A stretch of 14,957 nt of DNA from JAVBRD01 sp031548365 (lineage in GTDB: Bacteria > Bacillota > Clostridia > Christensenellales > UBA1750). Below the pieces are notes generated by a model. It had not been told where the DNA came from. It searched no databases and was given only the letters and a program-made list of their open reading frames with translations. The stretch's first letter is position 1. The number at the start of each line of letters is the position of its first letter. This document shows, piece by piece, positions 7,703-14,860 of this stretch. The position numbers and the translations under genes were made by a program. The stretch lies in assembly GCA_031548365.1 (NCBI GenBank), contig JAVBRD010000030.1, positions 1-14,957 on the forward strand, written 5' to 3'.

Positions 7703-8683
7703 GTGGTATACAGCATCAATGTCCACACGCCGCATCTTTTGCTGCCCAAGAGCGGGGTCAATCGGGAATGGCTGAGCGCGAATGCCGGCGCGCTGATCGA
7801 GCTTGCGCCGCGACTTCACGCCATCTGCGGGGACAGGCTGGACGCGCGCGACGACGCCGCGCTGCGAACCCACCTGAATTATTTGAACGAGCTGCTCAAG
7901 CTCATCTGCGCGCGCAGGCTGTCGACGATGGTTGAGAGTCTGCTCGTGAGTCTCAAGGTCGGTTCTGAATCCCAAGCAGTCAAGCAAAAGCTCGCGGAGT
8001 TGGGCATTGAGCTGAGCGATTTGATCATCGGGTTGCAAATGAGCCAGACCTCGGGGCCGAAGAGGCTCAAGGAAGGCGCGATTCACTCGTATCACGCCGC
8101 GACGTCCAGTCTCACAGCCGTGAAGTATTGGCTGGAAGCGTTCGACATGGACAAGGCGATGGACATCCTGAACCAAATGCCCGAGACGCGCGATACCAAG
8201 GTCAAGATCGCCAGCATCAAGCCGCTCGTGAAGCGGTTTTCAAAGGACGAAGCCCTTGCGCTGGTCGAAAGCCTCCTTCTGGAACTGTCCGCCCGGATCG
8301 CCGAGGTCACCGCCAAGAACACCGCGACAAAAAATGTCATGGCCGTGGATGACCGACCCGAGGTGCTCATCACCATCAGGGAGGCGTTGCGGGACTGCCA
8401 CGTGATTGGGGTGACGTCGGCGGAGATGGCGCTCAAGGCGCTTGACCGTCACAAAATCGACCTGTTCATCCTGGACATTGAGATGCCGGGCGTGGATGGA
8501 TTCGCCCTCGCTAAGCTGATCCGCGGTATGGAAGCGTACAGGGAAACCCCGCTGATCTTCCTGACTGGCAACGCGCAGGTGGAACACGTAAAAACCGCGA
8601 TGAGCCTTGGCGCGAATGATTTTCTCGTCAAGCCGAGCACACGCGAGACGATCATGACCAAGGTCGGCGGACTTTTGCAGTAA
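7703..8683 (+). CDS. Response regulator: unrecognised helical N-terminal region plus C-terminal receiver
   Basis: A 326-residue protein. Residues about 208-326 are a complete receiver: Asp216-Asp217 (AVDDRPE), Asp258 in FILDIEMPGVDGF, Thr in FLTGN and Lys310 in LVKPS. Residues 1-205 match no domain I can name. They look mostly helical, with runs such as LNELLKLICARRLSTMVESL and a second helical half near 125-200; no DNA-binding helix-turn-helix and no cyclic-di-GMP domain is evident. It could be an HPt-like or dimerisation module. The receiver at the C-terminus is the reverse of the usual order. The start is taken as GTG at 7703-7705, since an in-frame stop lies just upstream at 7682-7684; the ribosome binding site (GGGGCG) is weak. 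It is divergent from the signalling operon and is followed after 12 bases by the thioesterase gene. Confidence 0.88.
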   Translation: MVYSINVHTPHLLLPKSGVNREWLSANAGALIELAPRLHAICGDRLDARDDAALRTHLNYLNELLKLICARRLSTMVESLLVSLKVGSESQAVKQKLAELGIELSDLIIGLQMSQTSGPKRLKEGAIHSYHAATSSLTAVKYWLEAFDMDKAMDILNQMPETRDTKVKIASIKPLVKRFSKDEALALVESLLLELSARIAEVTAKNTATKNVMAVDDRPEVLITIREALRDCHVIGVTSAEMALKALDRHKIDLFILDIEMPGVDGFALAKLIRGMEAYRETPLIFLTGNAQVEHVKTAMSLGANDFLVKPSTRETIMTKVGGLLQ

Positions 8684-8695
8684 CCGGAGGGCATC

Positions 8696-9427
8696 ATGGA
8701 CACGCAGAGTGTGTTGATTCAGGACATTAGCGTGCGCGCGCGCGATGTCGATCTCGGGGGACGGCTGTCCATGCAATCCTTGTTTTACACCATGCAGGAG
8801 GCGGCGTTTGACCACTCGCGCCTGCTTGGATGCGGCCCTGCGCAAATGAACGCTTGGGGCCTTGCGTGGGTGCTCTCCCGCGTTTCGGTTGTGATGACCG
8901 AACTTCCGCGCGTGTGGGAGGACATCCGCGTGACGACGTGGCCTGGTACGGCGGCGCGCCTGCTTTATCCGCGCCACTTTGTCTTTGAACGCGCGAATGG
9001 CGTGCGGATCGGCGCTGCGTCTACTCTCTGGGTCGTGCTGGATACGGTGTCACGGCGGCTTTCCCCGCTCGGGGAAGGCGTGACTTTCCCCGATACGTCC
9101 GCGCTCCCCGCACCGCTGCCGCCGCCGGGTAAGCTGATCATGCCGGATTTATCGCGCGCGGGCGTAAGGCGCGCGCAGTACGGGGACATCGACATACAGG
9201 GGCACGTGAGCAACGCGCGCTATGCCGCGTGGGTTTGCGACCTGTTCCCGGCCCAGACTTATCAAGCGCGGGCGATGACAGAGCTTCATATCAATTATTT
9301 GTCTGAAACCGCGCCGGATGCCGAGGTCGAGCTGTTCATGGCGCAGGACGGCCCCGCGCACTGCATGCGCGGTGTGAGCGGTAAGACCGTGAAATTTGAG
9401 GCGCGCGCGGCATTTGCGGGGGTATAA
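8696..9427 (+). CDS. Acyl-ACP thioesterase (FatA/FatB-like, bacterial type)
   Basis: A 243-residue double hot-dog protein of the acyl-ACP thioesterase family, which releases free fatty acids from acyl carrier protein in the cytoplasm. The N-terminal hot dog starts with VRARDVDLGGRLSMQSLF and has a QEAAFDHSRLLG helix at about 34-45. The second hot dog carries the active-site strand at about 164-177 (DIDIQGHVSNARY), with His170 in the catalytic position. Family members usually have Asn two residues before this His (DxNxH); here it is Gln. Cys181 lies ten or so residues on. The ATG start has a good GGAGG (GGAGGGCATC) and lies 12 bases after the regulator's stop, so co-transcription is likely. 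Its job here could be membrane lipid turnover or adjusting acyl chains. The family is fairly clear; substrate length cannot be read from the sequence. Confidence 0.85.
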   Translation: MDTQSVLIQDISVRARDVDLGGRLSMQSLFYTMQEAAFDHSRLLGCGPAQMNAWGLAWVLSRVSVVMTELPRVWEDIRVTTWPGTAARLLYPRHFVFERANGVRIGAASTLWVVLDTVSRRLSPLGEGVTFPDTSALPAPLPPPGKLIMPDLSRAGVRRAQYGDIDIQGHVSNARYAAWVCDLFPAQTYQARAMTELHINYLSETAPDAEVELFMAQDGPAHCMRGVSGKTVKFEARAAFAGV

Positions 9428-9429
9428 AC

Positions 9430-10278
9430 TTGGATTTGGTGGTCATGAATCATCGCGAACCAAAGGTCGAGGAGATGCTCAACGACCTGATTCAGGGCGT
9501 GTTTGGGTTCTCCTTCGCGCGCTGGCACGCGCTGAACCTTTGGAAAGAAGAGTATGTGAGCCATTCCGTCGTCGAAAATGGGCGGATGCTGGCCAACGTG
9601 TGCACGTATGAAATGAATCTGACGGTGGATGGAAAACACGTCCGCGCGTATCAGGTCGGCGCGGTCGCAACGCGCAAGGAGTGCCGGGGGCGCGGGCTGT
9701 CGCGCCTGCTCATGGAGCGCGCGTGCGACCGTGCGGGTCACTCGCCCATGTTCCTCTTCGCAAATGAGACGGTGGTCGGTTTCTACCCGCTATTCGGGTT
9801 TCGTCGTGTTTACGAAAGTGTGCCGCGCGCCTCGTGCGCGCCTTCCGCAGCCGCTTCGTCTGCGATTAAACTGGCGCGGGAAGATGAGCGTGTGGACCGC
9901 TTCCTCGGCAACGGGCGCGCGTGCTCTAACCTGCTCGACGTGCGCGGCGCATCGCCCATTGCGCATTTCCACTTGCTCATGGATTACCCGGACGCCATTT
10001 TTTTTCTTCCGGAGCTCGACGCGCTTTGCGTGGCGGAGACGCACGGGGATGAGCTGTACATCGCGTACCTCAACGCGCCCGCGTGCACGCGTTTGCCTGA
10101 TGTCCTCGCCGCGCTGCCATTCCCCGGTTTCCGCCGCGTCCGCTTCGGCTTCATGCCCGACATACTCGGCATCGGCTGCGAGTGGGAGAGGCTGGACGGG
10201 GATGACGACGCGGTGTTTGTGCGCGGCAACCTTGAGCTGCCCGAACCGTTCGCGTTTCCCGCGCTGTTCAAAACATAA
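9430..10278 (+). CDS. GNAT-family acetyltransferase
   Basis: A 282-residue protein with a GNAT fold in its first half. The acetyl-CoA-binding motif A is visible at about 75-98: QVGAVATRKECRGRGLSRLL, containing the R-x-x-G-x-G type loop RGRG. The next segment, FLFANETVVGFYPLFGFRRV (about 112-132), is the typical motif B end with the FYPLFGF aromatic patch. The second half (about 140-282) has no motif I recognise, although two-domain GNAT proteins of the Eis type have this general layout. The substrate is unknown. The start is taken as TTG at 9430-9432, with GCGGGGGT eight bases upstream overlapping the end of the thioesterase gene; ATG at 9445 is an alternative. It is the last gene of the plus-strand operon, followed by a strong terminator. 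Confidence 0.85.
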   Translation: MDLVVMNHREPKVEEMLNDLIQGVFGFSFARWHALNLWKEEYVSHSVVENGRMLANVCTYEMNLTVDGKHVRAYQVGAVATRKECRGRGLSRLLMERACDRAGHSPMFLFANETVVGFYPLFGFRRVYESVPRASCAPSAAASSAIKLAREDERVDRFLGNGRACSNLLDVRGASPIAHFHLLMDYPDAIFFLPELDALCVAETHGDELYIAYLNAPACTRLPDVLAALPFPGFRRVRFGFMPDILGIGCEWERLDGDDDAVFVRGNLELPEPFAFPALFKT

Positions 10279-10305
10279 AAACACATAAACACATGAAAAG
10301 GAAAT

Positions 10306-10346
10306 GTGGGTTTTGGCGCGCTGTCGCCAAAACCCACGCCGTTTTT
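10306..10346 (+). terminator. Rho-independent terminator, probably bidirectional
   Basis: A perfect 13-base inverted repeat (GTGGGTTTTGGCG at 10306-10318 and its complement at 10325-10337) with a six-base loop is followed by GCCGTTTTT. It ends the regulator-thioesterase-acetyltransferase operon. Read on the minus strand the same hairpin is followed by the T-rich ATTTCCTTTTCATG, so it may also stop transcripts from recO, which converges on it. Confidence 0.85.
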
Positions 10347-10409
10347 GTCACAAGACCCTTCAGGATCATAGGGATCTCCGGGGGAGGAACGGTACATTGT
10401 GTACGGCTT

Positions 10410-10457
10410 TTTCGATGAGCGGAGGATCGAAAGTATACGTGCCTATGATTCGTATAC
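10410..10457. repeat. Two adjacent inverted repeats between convergent genes
   Basis: TTTCGAT (10410-10416) pairs with ATCGAAA (10426-10432), and directly after it GTATACG (10433-10439) pairs with CGTATAC (10451-10457). Both have perfect 7-base arms with 9- and 11-base loops. They lie just after the end of recO. Neither has a T run, so they are not typical terminators. They may be a protein-binding site, mRNA 3' structure or chance. Confidence 0.4.
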
Positions 10458-10492
10458 TAGCTGCCAAATGTCAGCGTCGTCATGATGCCCTT

Positions 10493-11206
10493 CTACATCG
10501 CGCTCCCGCCCGCGCCGATCCGAGCCTCAACGAACACGCGCATGATGTCGCGTGCCCAGCGGACGTCCTCGTCACCGGCGGGCAGACGCAGCATGTCCGA
10601 TAGGGAGAGCGGCCCGGCGTCACGGAGCACGTCGAGGCTCGAGGTATTGGCACTGGGCAATCCTGGACCGCATTTGGCGCAGCACACGCCTCCGCCAGCG
10701 AAATCAAAAGCCGGGTTGCTTCCGGGTAAAGCGCCGCAGCGAACGCAGAGGGCGAGCTCAGGCGCGATCCCGAGCACGCGGGAGAGCGCGTAGAGGTAGA
10801 ACGCGGTCACGCGGCCGGGGCGGGTGTCGCCGTACGCGAAGTGCGCCAAGGCGTTGAGCAGAAGGCTGTACATCTCGTGCGCCGGAAGATCGGGCTGGGC
10901 GCATTTTGCGCACAGAGAGGCGCAGTAAACAGCGTTCTTCAACACGTCGTAGTCAAGGCGCAGCGGGTAGAAGGCGTCGCCGATCGAGCAAGTGATGATG
11001 GTTTTACGCCCCGCGTTGTCGCGAATGCCGTACTCACCCGAGCAGAATACCTCGCACGCGTTGAGCAAGGGCGATTTGACACGCCTGCACGCGTGCGCGA
11101 TGGCGTCGATTCTCCCGTGATCGGGGGAAAGAAGCGTGAGCATGCGGTCGCGCTCGCGGTAATCGACCGCGCGCAGGACGACGCCCGCCGTCTGATACAT
11201 CTCCAT
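10493..11206 (-). CDS. recO: DNA repair protein RecO
   Basis: RecO works with RecF and RecR to load RecA onto SSB-coated single-stranded gaps. The protein has the N-terminal OB-fold signature YQTAGVVLRAVDYRERDRML followed by TLLSPDHGRI. The central helical part contains YALSRVLGIAPELALC, and a four-cysteine zinc site follows (CVRC, then VCCAKCG about 20 residues on). Length from the start chosen is 237 residues, normal for the family. An in-frame ATG exists 45 bases upstream (11249-11251), but ATG 11204-11206 is preferred because GGGAGG lies seven bases before it and RecO proteins usually begin a few residues before the T-x-G-V-V-L motif. It lies downstream of plsY on the same strand after a structured gap of about 290 bases and converges on the GNAT operon. 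Confidence 0.93.
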   Translation of the reverse strand: MEMYQTAGVVLRAVDYRERDRMLTLLSPDHGRIDAIAHACRRVKSPLLNACEVFCSGEYGIRDNAGRKTIITCSIGDAFYPLRLDYDVLKNAVYCASLCAKCAQPDLPAHEMYSLLLNALAHFAYGDTRPGRVTAFYLYALSRVLGIAPELALCVRCGALPGSNPAFDFAGGGVCCAKCGPGLPSANTSSLDVLRDAGPLSLSDMLRLPAGDEDVRWARDIMRVFVEARIGAGGSAM

Positions 11207-11243
11207 GCGTCGCCCTCCCAAACGGTGTAGATCAACCATGACC

Positions 11244-11275
11244 AAAACCATGGCCCGCCCGCGTTCGGGCAGGCC
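11244..11275 (-). terminator. Hairpin upstream of recO, possible terminator or attenuator
   Basis: On the minus strand GGCCTGCCCG, a four-base loop and CGGGCGGGCC form a 10-base-pair stem (one G-U pair), followed by ATGG and then TTTT. The T run is short and displaced by four bases, so termination strength is doubtful. It sits about 40 bases before the recO start, where it could end the upstream transcript or modulate recO. Confidence 0.45.
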
Positions 11276-11394
11276 ACCCTAATTTTCTACGCCGTTCCTG
11301 ATATGGGGCAGCCGGAGGCCGTTTCCCCCGTACTCACGCTCCTAAGTAAGCGATGATTTATACGGCGCTCGTCCTGCCGTCCTGTTCCGGGGAT

Positions 11395-11422
11395 GTTCAT
11401 AGAACCCGCAGGTTCTTTGAAC
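11395..11422. repeat. Inverted repeat, 12-base arms with four-base loop
   Basis: Read on the minus strand, GTTCAAAGAACC, the loop TGCG and GGTTCTATGAAC form a 12-base-pair stem with one A-A mismatch. The loop sequence TGCG belongs to the stable UNCG tetraloop class when transcribed from the minus strand. No T run follows. Confidence 0.6.
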
Positions 11423-11443
11423 GTGAACGCAACCGATTAGTCC

Positions 11444-11485
11444 GATGAGCAAGTCGGCGTGCCGCAGCACCCCGACTTGTTCATC
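11444..11485. repeat. Inverted repeat, 19-base arms with four-base loop, after plsY
   Basis: Arms 11444-11462 and 11467-11485 match at 17 of 19 positions around the core CAAGTCGG, enclosing the same four-base loop as the neighbouring hairpin (TGCG on the minus strand). It begins 13 bases past the plsY stop. Without a T run it is not a standard terminator, but it would strongly protect the 3' end of the plsY message or begin a separate structured RNA. Confidence 0.6.
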
Positions 11486-11498
11486 GCCTACCTAAGCC

Positions 11499-12098
11499 TC
11501 AGCGCTTGCCGAAAGTCAGCTTGTTCTCACGCCGGTTGCGAAGGCGGTCGATGTTGCCGCGGTGGACGTAGAAAATCATCGCTCCGAGAACGAGGGCGTA
11601 AGCGAAAAACGACCAGTCACCAAACCTGAAGATGAGCGCCTCGAGCACCAGGATGGTCACGGCGATCAGTGAGCCGAGGGAGACGTACCGTGTGAAGGCG
11701 ATGACGCCGACCCCCGCGACGAGCGCGGGCAGCGCGAGCATGGGCTGGACGACGAGCGCGGTGCCCAGCGTCGCGGCAACGCCTTTACCACCCTTGAAAT
11801 TGAAGAAGACGGGCCAGTTGTGGCCGATGACCGCGCATATGCCACCCACCATCGCACCCTGCGCACCGAGTAGAAGAAGGCCGAAAAGCGACGCGAGAAC
11901 GCCCTTGCCCGTGTCGCCGACGAGAGTGATCAACCCGGGCAAAGCGCCCAGCGTTCGCGTGACGTTGGTGGTGCCCGTGTTGCCGCTGCCGTGCTTGCGG
12001 ATGTCCGTTTTCAGGGCGCGTGAGATAATCAGTCCCCACTCGATGTTGCCGAGTAGGTAGCACGCGATGATGACAGCGATCCATTTGAAAGCGGTCAC
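11499..12098 (-). CDS. plsY: Acyl phosphate:glycerol-3-phosphate acyltransferase PlsY
   Basis: PlsY is the membrane enzyme that transfers the acyl chain from acyl phosphate to glycerol 3-phosphate, the first step of phospholipid synthesis in most bacteria. The 199-residue protein has about five hydrophobic helices. The phosphate-binding motif GSGNTGTTNVTR lies at about 37-48 and the second motif GHNWPVFFNFKGGKGVAAT at about 92-110; both are well conserved. The third region near RYVSLGSL (about 137) fits as well. The first helix end reads LLGNIEWG where GSIPFG is common, a mild divergence. The start is GTG at 12096-12098, overlapping the der stop as GTGA, with AAGGAGGAG upstream, so translation is coupled to der. 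Co-occurrence of plsY with der is common in clostridia. It may share acyl-ACP-derived substrate pools with the thioesterase encoded nearby on the other strand. Confidence 0.95.
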   Translation of the reverse strand: MTAFKWIAVIIACYLLGNIEWGLIISRALKTDIRKHGSGNTGTTNVTRTLGALPGLITLVGDTGKGVLASLFGLLLLGAQGAMVGGICAVIGHNWPVFFNFKGGKGVAATLGTALVVQPMLALPALVAGVGVIAFTRYVSLGSLIAVTILVLEALIFRFGDWSFFAYALVLGAMIFYVHRGNIDRLRNRRENKLTFGKR

Positions 12099-13426
12099 GT
12101 CGACTCCTCCTTCCGAGAGCGGATGAACAGCCTGATGGGGGTGCCGTCGAAGCCGAAGGTCTTTCGCAGCTCATTTTCGAGGTGCCGCTTGTAGCCAAAG
12201 TGCATGAGTTTTTCGTCATTGACGAAGAGAATGAACGTCGGCGGCTTGACCGACTCCTGCGTGATGAACAGGAGCTTGAGACGGCGGCCGCTCTCCGTGG
12301 GTGGGGGCGTGGTTGCGGTCATGTCGGCCAGAGCGTCGTTCAATATGCCGGTCGTGATGCGGCGGCCAAACTCCGCGTATGCGTCGCGCGCATGGTCCAG
12401 TACGCTGTGCGCGCGCTGGCCCGTCAGCGCGGAAATCATCTCAACGCGCGCCCAGTCCATGAACTTGAGCGAGGACAAAATGCGCAGCTTGGTTTTTTCA
12501 TAGGTGCCTGTGTCTTTGTCAACGGTATCCCATTTGTTGACCAGAATAACGCACGCCCTGCCCTCGTCCGCGATGATGCCCGCGATCTTGGTGTCCTGCT
12601 CGGTCACCTCGTCCGCCGCGTCGATGACCAGCACCGCCACGTCGGCCCTGCGGATAGCGGTGAGCGCGCGCAGCACGGAGTAGCGCTCGAGCGACTCGTC
12701 CTCGATCTTCGCCTTTTTGCGGATGCCCGCGGTGTCAATGAGGATAAAGCGTGAACCGTTGTGCTCAAGTGGGGTGTCGATGGCGTCGCGCGTTGTGCCG
12801 GGGATATCGGTGACGATCATGCGCTCATCGCCAAGCAAACGGTTGACAAGGGAAGACTTGCCAACGTTTGGCCGCCCCACGAACGCGATGCGGATAGCGC
12901 TTTGCTCCTCTTCTTCCTCCAAATCGAACTTAGGCAGGTTGGCGATGATCTCATCGCACAAATCTCCTAGCCCGAGCATGTTGAGCGCGGAGATGACATG
13001 CGGCTCGCCCATGCCGAACTCGTAAAACTCGGCGGCATCGTTGATGTGCTTCGGGTGGTCGAGTTTGTTGACGGCGAGCAGCACCGGCTTTTTTGACCGC
13101 CGAAGGAACTGCGCGACCTCGCGATCGGCGGCGGTCACGCCTTCGCGTCCATCCACCATGAATAAGATCAGGTCGGCGGTATCGATGGCCACCTGCGCCT
13201 GTCTGCGCATCTGTGTGAGGATCACGTCCTCAGTGGTGATGTCGAGGCCGCCGGTGTCGATGAGCGTAAAGGTCTTTCCCAGCCACTCGACATCGCCGTA
13301 GATGCGGTCGCGCGTTACACCCGGCGTATCCTCCACGATGGAGATGCGCTTGCCGATCATTTTGTTAAAGAACGTCGATTTCCCGACGTTGGGTCGCCCG
13401 ACGACCGCCACGAGCGGTTTGGCCAT
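12095..13426 (-). CDS. der: Ribosome assembly GTPase Der (EngA)
   Basis: Der is a double GTPase needed for maturation of the 50S ribosomal subunit. The 443-residue length is typical. The first G domain has GRPNVGKS at 10-17, DTGG at 57-60 and NKLD at 120-123. The second has GRPNVGKS at 184-191, DTAG at 231-234 and NKWD at 297-300. An acidic linker (DLEEEEEQ, about 168-175) separates them. The C-terminal KH-like domain (about 355-443) contains PPTFILFVND and YKRHLENELRKTFGFDGTPI. All nucleotide-binding motifs are intact. The ATG at 13424-13426 has an excellent AGGAGG and follows the DUF512 gene's stop by a single base; its own stop overlaps plsY. The three genes are clearly one operon. Confidence 0.98.
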   Translation of the reverse strand: MAKPLVAVVGRPNVGKSTFFNKMIGKRISIVEDTPGVTRDRIYGDVEWLGKTFTLIDTGGLDITTEDVILTQMRRQAQVAIDTADLILFMVDGREGVTAADREVAQFLRRSKKPVLLAVNKLDHPKHINDAAEFYEFGMGEPHVISALNMLGLGDLCDEIIANLPKFDLEEEEEQSAIRIAFVGRPNVGKSSLVNRLLGDERMIVTDIPGTTRDAIDTPLEHNGSRFILIDTAGIRKKAKIEDESLERYSVLRALTAIRRADVAVLVIDAADEVTEQDTKIAGIIADEGRACVILVNKWDTVDKDTGTYEKTKLRILSSLKFMDWARVEMISALTGQRAHSVLDHARDAYAEFGRRITTGILNDALADMTATTPPPTESGRRLKLLFITQESVKPPTFILFVNDEKLMHFGYKRHLENELRKTFGFDGTPIRLFIRSRKEEST

Positions 13427-13427
13427 G

Positions 13428-14726
13428 TTATCCTCCTGCGTGAGACGATTTTATGAGCGCGCGCGCCAGGCTTTCCCCATCCGGGTGAATCACTTCCACG
13501 GGCGCTCCCGCGAGCGATGAGAACGATTCGATGGTCATGTCGTCCAGAAAAACCGCGTTGTCGCGGAGCATGGTGGCGGGGATGAGCACGCGTCCCGCGC
13601 TTTTGCCGCGAAGGGCTTCGAGCGCATCGCGCCCGCAGATCAAGCCCGCGACGGAAACACCCGAGCCAAACAGCCTATTTTCAGCGGCGACGACTTGCGC
13701 GTTAAGCCCGCGCGCCGCGAGCAAGGAGCTCAGAAATGGCGCCGCTGAGCGGCCTGTCAGGATGAGGGCGGATGCCTTTTCTTCTATTATACATACATTT
13801 TCAGCGAAAAACCCGTTAAAATCATGCTCGAACGCGCGGATCATGCCCACGCCGTTTTCGATCTGCGGAAAATCCTCATAGGCCTCGTACGGCGGGGGAG
13901 ATTCACCCGCGATCAGGTAGAACTCATCCGTCGGGAACACAAAACGCGAGCCTTGCCGTGTGAGCATACGATGCTGCCAGACGCGCGCCTGATCCAGAAC
14001 CGCCGCGGCTTGCTCCCGCGTAAACGCGGTCAGCCGGGGTAACCCCTCGCGGTGGGCGGTCAGTCCCACGGGAACAAGCGCGAGCGAGGCGACGTGCGGG
14101 TGGAGCGCCGAGAGATCCGCGATCGTTTGCTCAAGCTCCTCGCCGTCGTTGATGCCTGGGCACAGAACAGCCTGCGCGTGAACCGTGACGCCCGCGTCCG
14201 CCAGCCGCCTAAGCCTTGAGAGAACGTCCGCGTGCTTCCGGCTGCCCAAGAGATGCGCGCGTGTCTCCTCGCGCGTTGCGTGAACAGAGACGTAAAGCGG
14301 GGATATTTGCATTCTGCAGATCCGGTCGATGGTTGCGTCCGGCACATTTGTCAGTGTTACATAGTTTCCCATGAGAACAGAAAAGCGCCAGTCGTCGTCT
14401 TTAATGTAGAGGGACTCTCGCAATCCCTCCGGCAATTGGTGAACGAAACAGAACAGACAGTTGTTCGCGCACTTGCGCAGTCCGCCGAGGAGTCCGCCTT
14501 CAAAGGACAACCCCATATTTTCCTCTGCGCGCTTGCGAACCGCGATTTGACGCGCTTGCCCTAAGCGGTGGATCGTGAGCGTGAGGACGCGGCGGCTTGT
14601 GAGCCATTGATAGTCAAACAGGTCAACGACGGGTTTACCGTCAATCAGAACCAGGCGGTCCCCCGTGCGTACACCGTGTCGGTGTGCCGGCGAGCCAGTT
14701 TCAACATGCGAGATGACGTGGGACAT
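13428..14726 (-). CDS. DUF512 family iron-sulfur (radical SAM-like) protein with PDZ domain
   Basis: A 432-residue protein of the DUF512 family, widely conserved in Firmicutes and cyanobacteria but of unknown biochemical role. An N-terminal PDZ-like domain (about 1-65) contains GSPAHRHGVRTGDRLVLIDG. A cysteine motif of the radical SAM spacing C-x3-C-x2-C follows: Cys86, Cys90, Cys93 in KCANNCLFCF. Then come the family signatures FVHQLPEGLRESLYIKDDD and RFSVLMGNYVTLTN, and a C-terminal DUF512 part with TDEFYLIAG. The cysteines indicate a likely 4Fe-4S cluster, and S-adenosylmethionine chemistry is inferred. The ATG at 14724-14726 is preceded by AAGGAAACG and by a good promoter. It is the first gene of the DUF512-der-plsY operon, an arrangement seen in other clostridia. 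Confidence 0.93.
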   Translation of the reverse strand: MSHVISHVETGSPAHRHGVRTGDRLVLIDGKPVVDLFDYQWLTSRRVLTLTIHRLGQARQIAVRKRAEENMGLSFEGGLLGGLRKCANNCLFCFVHQLPEGLRESLYIKDDDWRFSVLMGNYVTLTNVPDATIDRICRMQISPLYVSVHATREETRAHLLGSRKHADVLSRLRRLADAGVTVHAQAVLCPGINDGEELEQTIADLSALHPHVASLALVPVGLTAHREGLPRLTAFTREQAAAVLDQARVWQHRMLTRQGSRFVFPTDEFYLIAGESPPPYEAYEDFPQIENGVGMIRAFEHDFNGFFAENVCIIEEKASALILTGRSAAPFLSSLLAARGLNAQVVAAENRLFGSGVSVAGLICGRDALEALRGKSAGRVLIPATMLRDNAVFLDDMTIESFSSLAGAPVEVIHPDGESLARALIKSSHAGG

Positions 14727-14758
14727 AATCGTTTCCTTATCGTTGTTGGATGGGACTT

Positions 14759-14787
14759 ATTATGGTGGATTCGTCCGTGTTCGTCAA
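14759..14787 (-). promoter_or_regulatory. Promoter of the DUF512-der-plsY operon
   Basis: On the minus strand TTGACG (14782-14787) and CATAAT (14759-14764) are separated by exactly 17 bases, each one base from consensus. Transcription would begin about 25 bases before the ATG at 14726. It is back to back with the plus-strand promoter at 14826-14854. Confidence 0.75.
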
Positions 14788-14825
14788 GCACGGCAAATAA
14801 ACCGAAAAAACCTATAAAAAAGGTG

Positions 14826-14854
14826 TTGACAAACGGGAGTGAGGTTGGTATTAT
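14826..14854 (+). promoter_or_regulatory. Strong promoter, probably of an rRNA operon
   Basis: TTGACA (14826-14831), a 17-base spacer and TATTAT (14849-14854) make a near-perfect housekeeping promoter, preceded by an A-rich stretch (AACCGAAAAAACCTATAAAAAA) that could serve as an UP element. The region just after the -10 is G/C-rich, as in stringently controlled stable-RNA promoters. Confidence 0.8.
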
Positions 14855-14860
14855 AGCGGG

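Larger units (their letters stand above)
11276..11498 (-). other. Structured gap between plsY and recO, candidate RNA or leader
   Basis: This stretch holds no convincing coding frame. It contains two long hairpins (11395-11422 and 11444-11485, listed separately), plus shorter complementary segments on the minus strand: GGGG and CCCC flanking a GC-rich loop, and CGCCGT with ACGGCG about 70 bases apart. No clear promoter was identified. It did not match the conserved cores I know for tmRNA, RNase P, SRP RNA, 6S RNA or common riboswitches. It may be a recO leader, a small RNA, or 3' structure of the plsY message. Confidence 0.4.

Noticed and set aside
8240..8977. Minus-strand frame of 245 codons opposite the divergent regulator and thioesterase
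   Set aside because: It spans two real genes on the other strand and has shadow-type composition rich in Arg and His.
11207..11251. Upstream ATG extending RecO by 15 residues
   Set aside because: The downstream ATG at 11204-11206 has GGGAGG at proper spacing and gives the usual RecO N-terminus; the extension has no family support.
11395..11485. Twin hairpins considered as 6S RNA, SRP RNA, tmRNA or a known riboswitch
   Set aside because: None of the conserved cores I know for these families was found, so only an unnamed structured region is reported.
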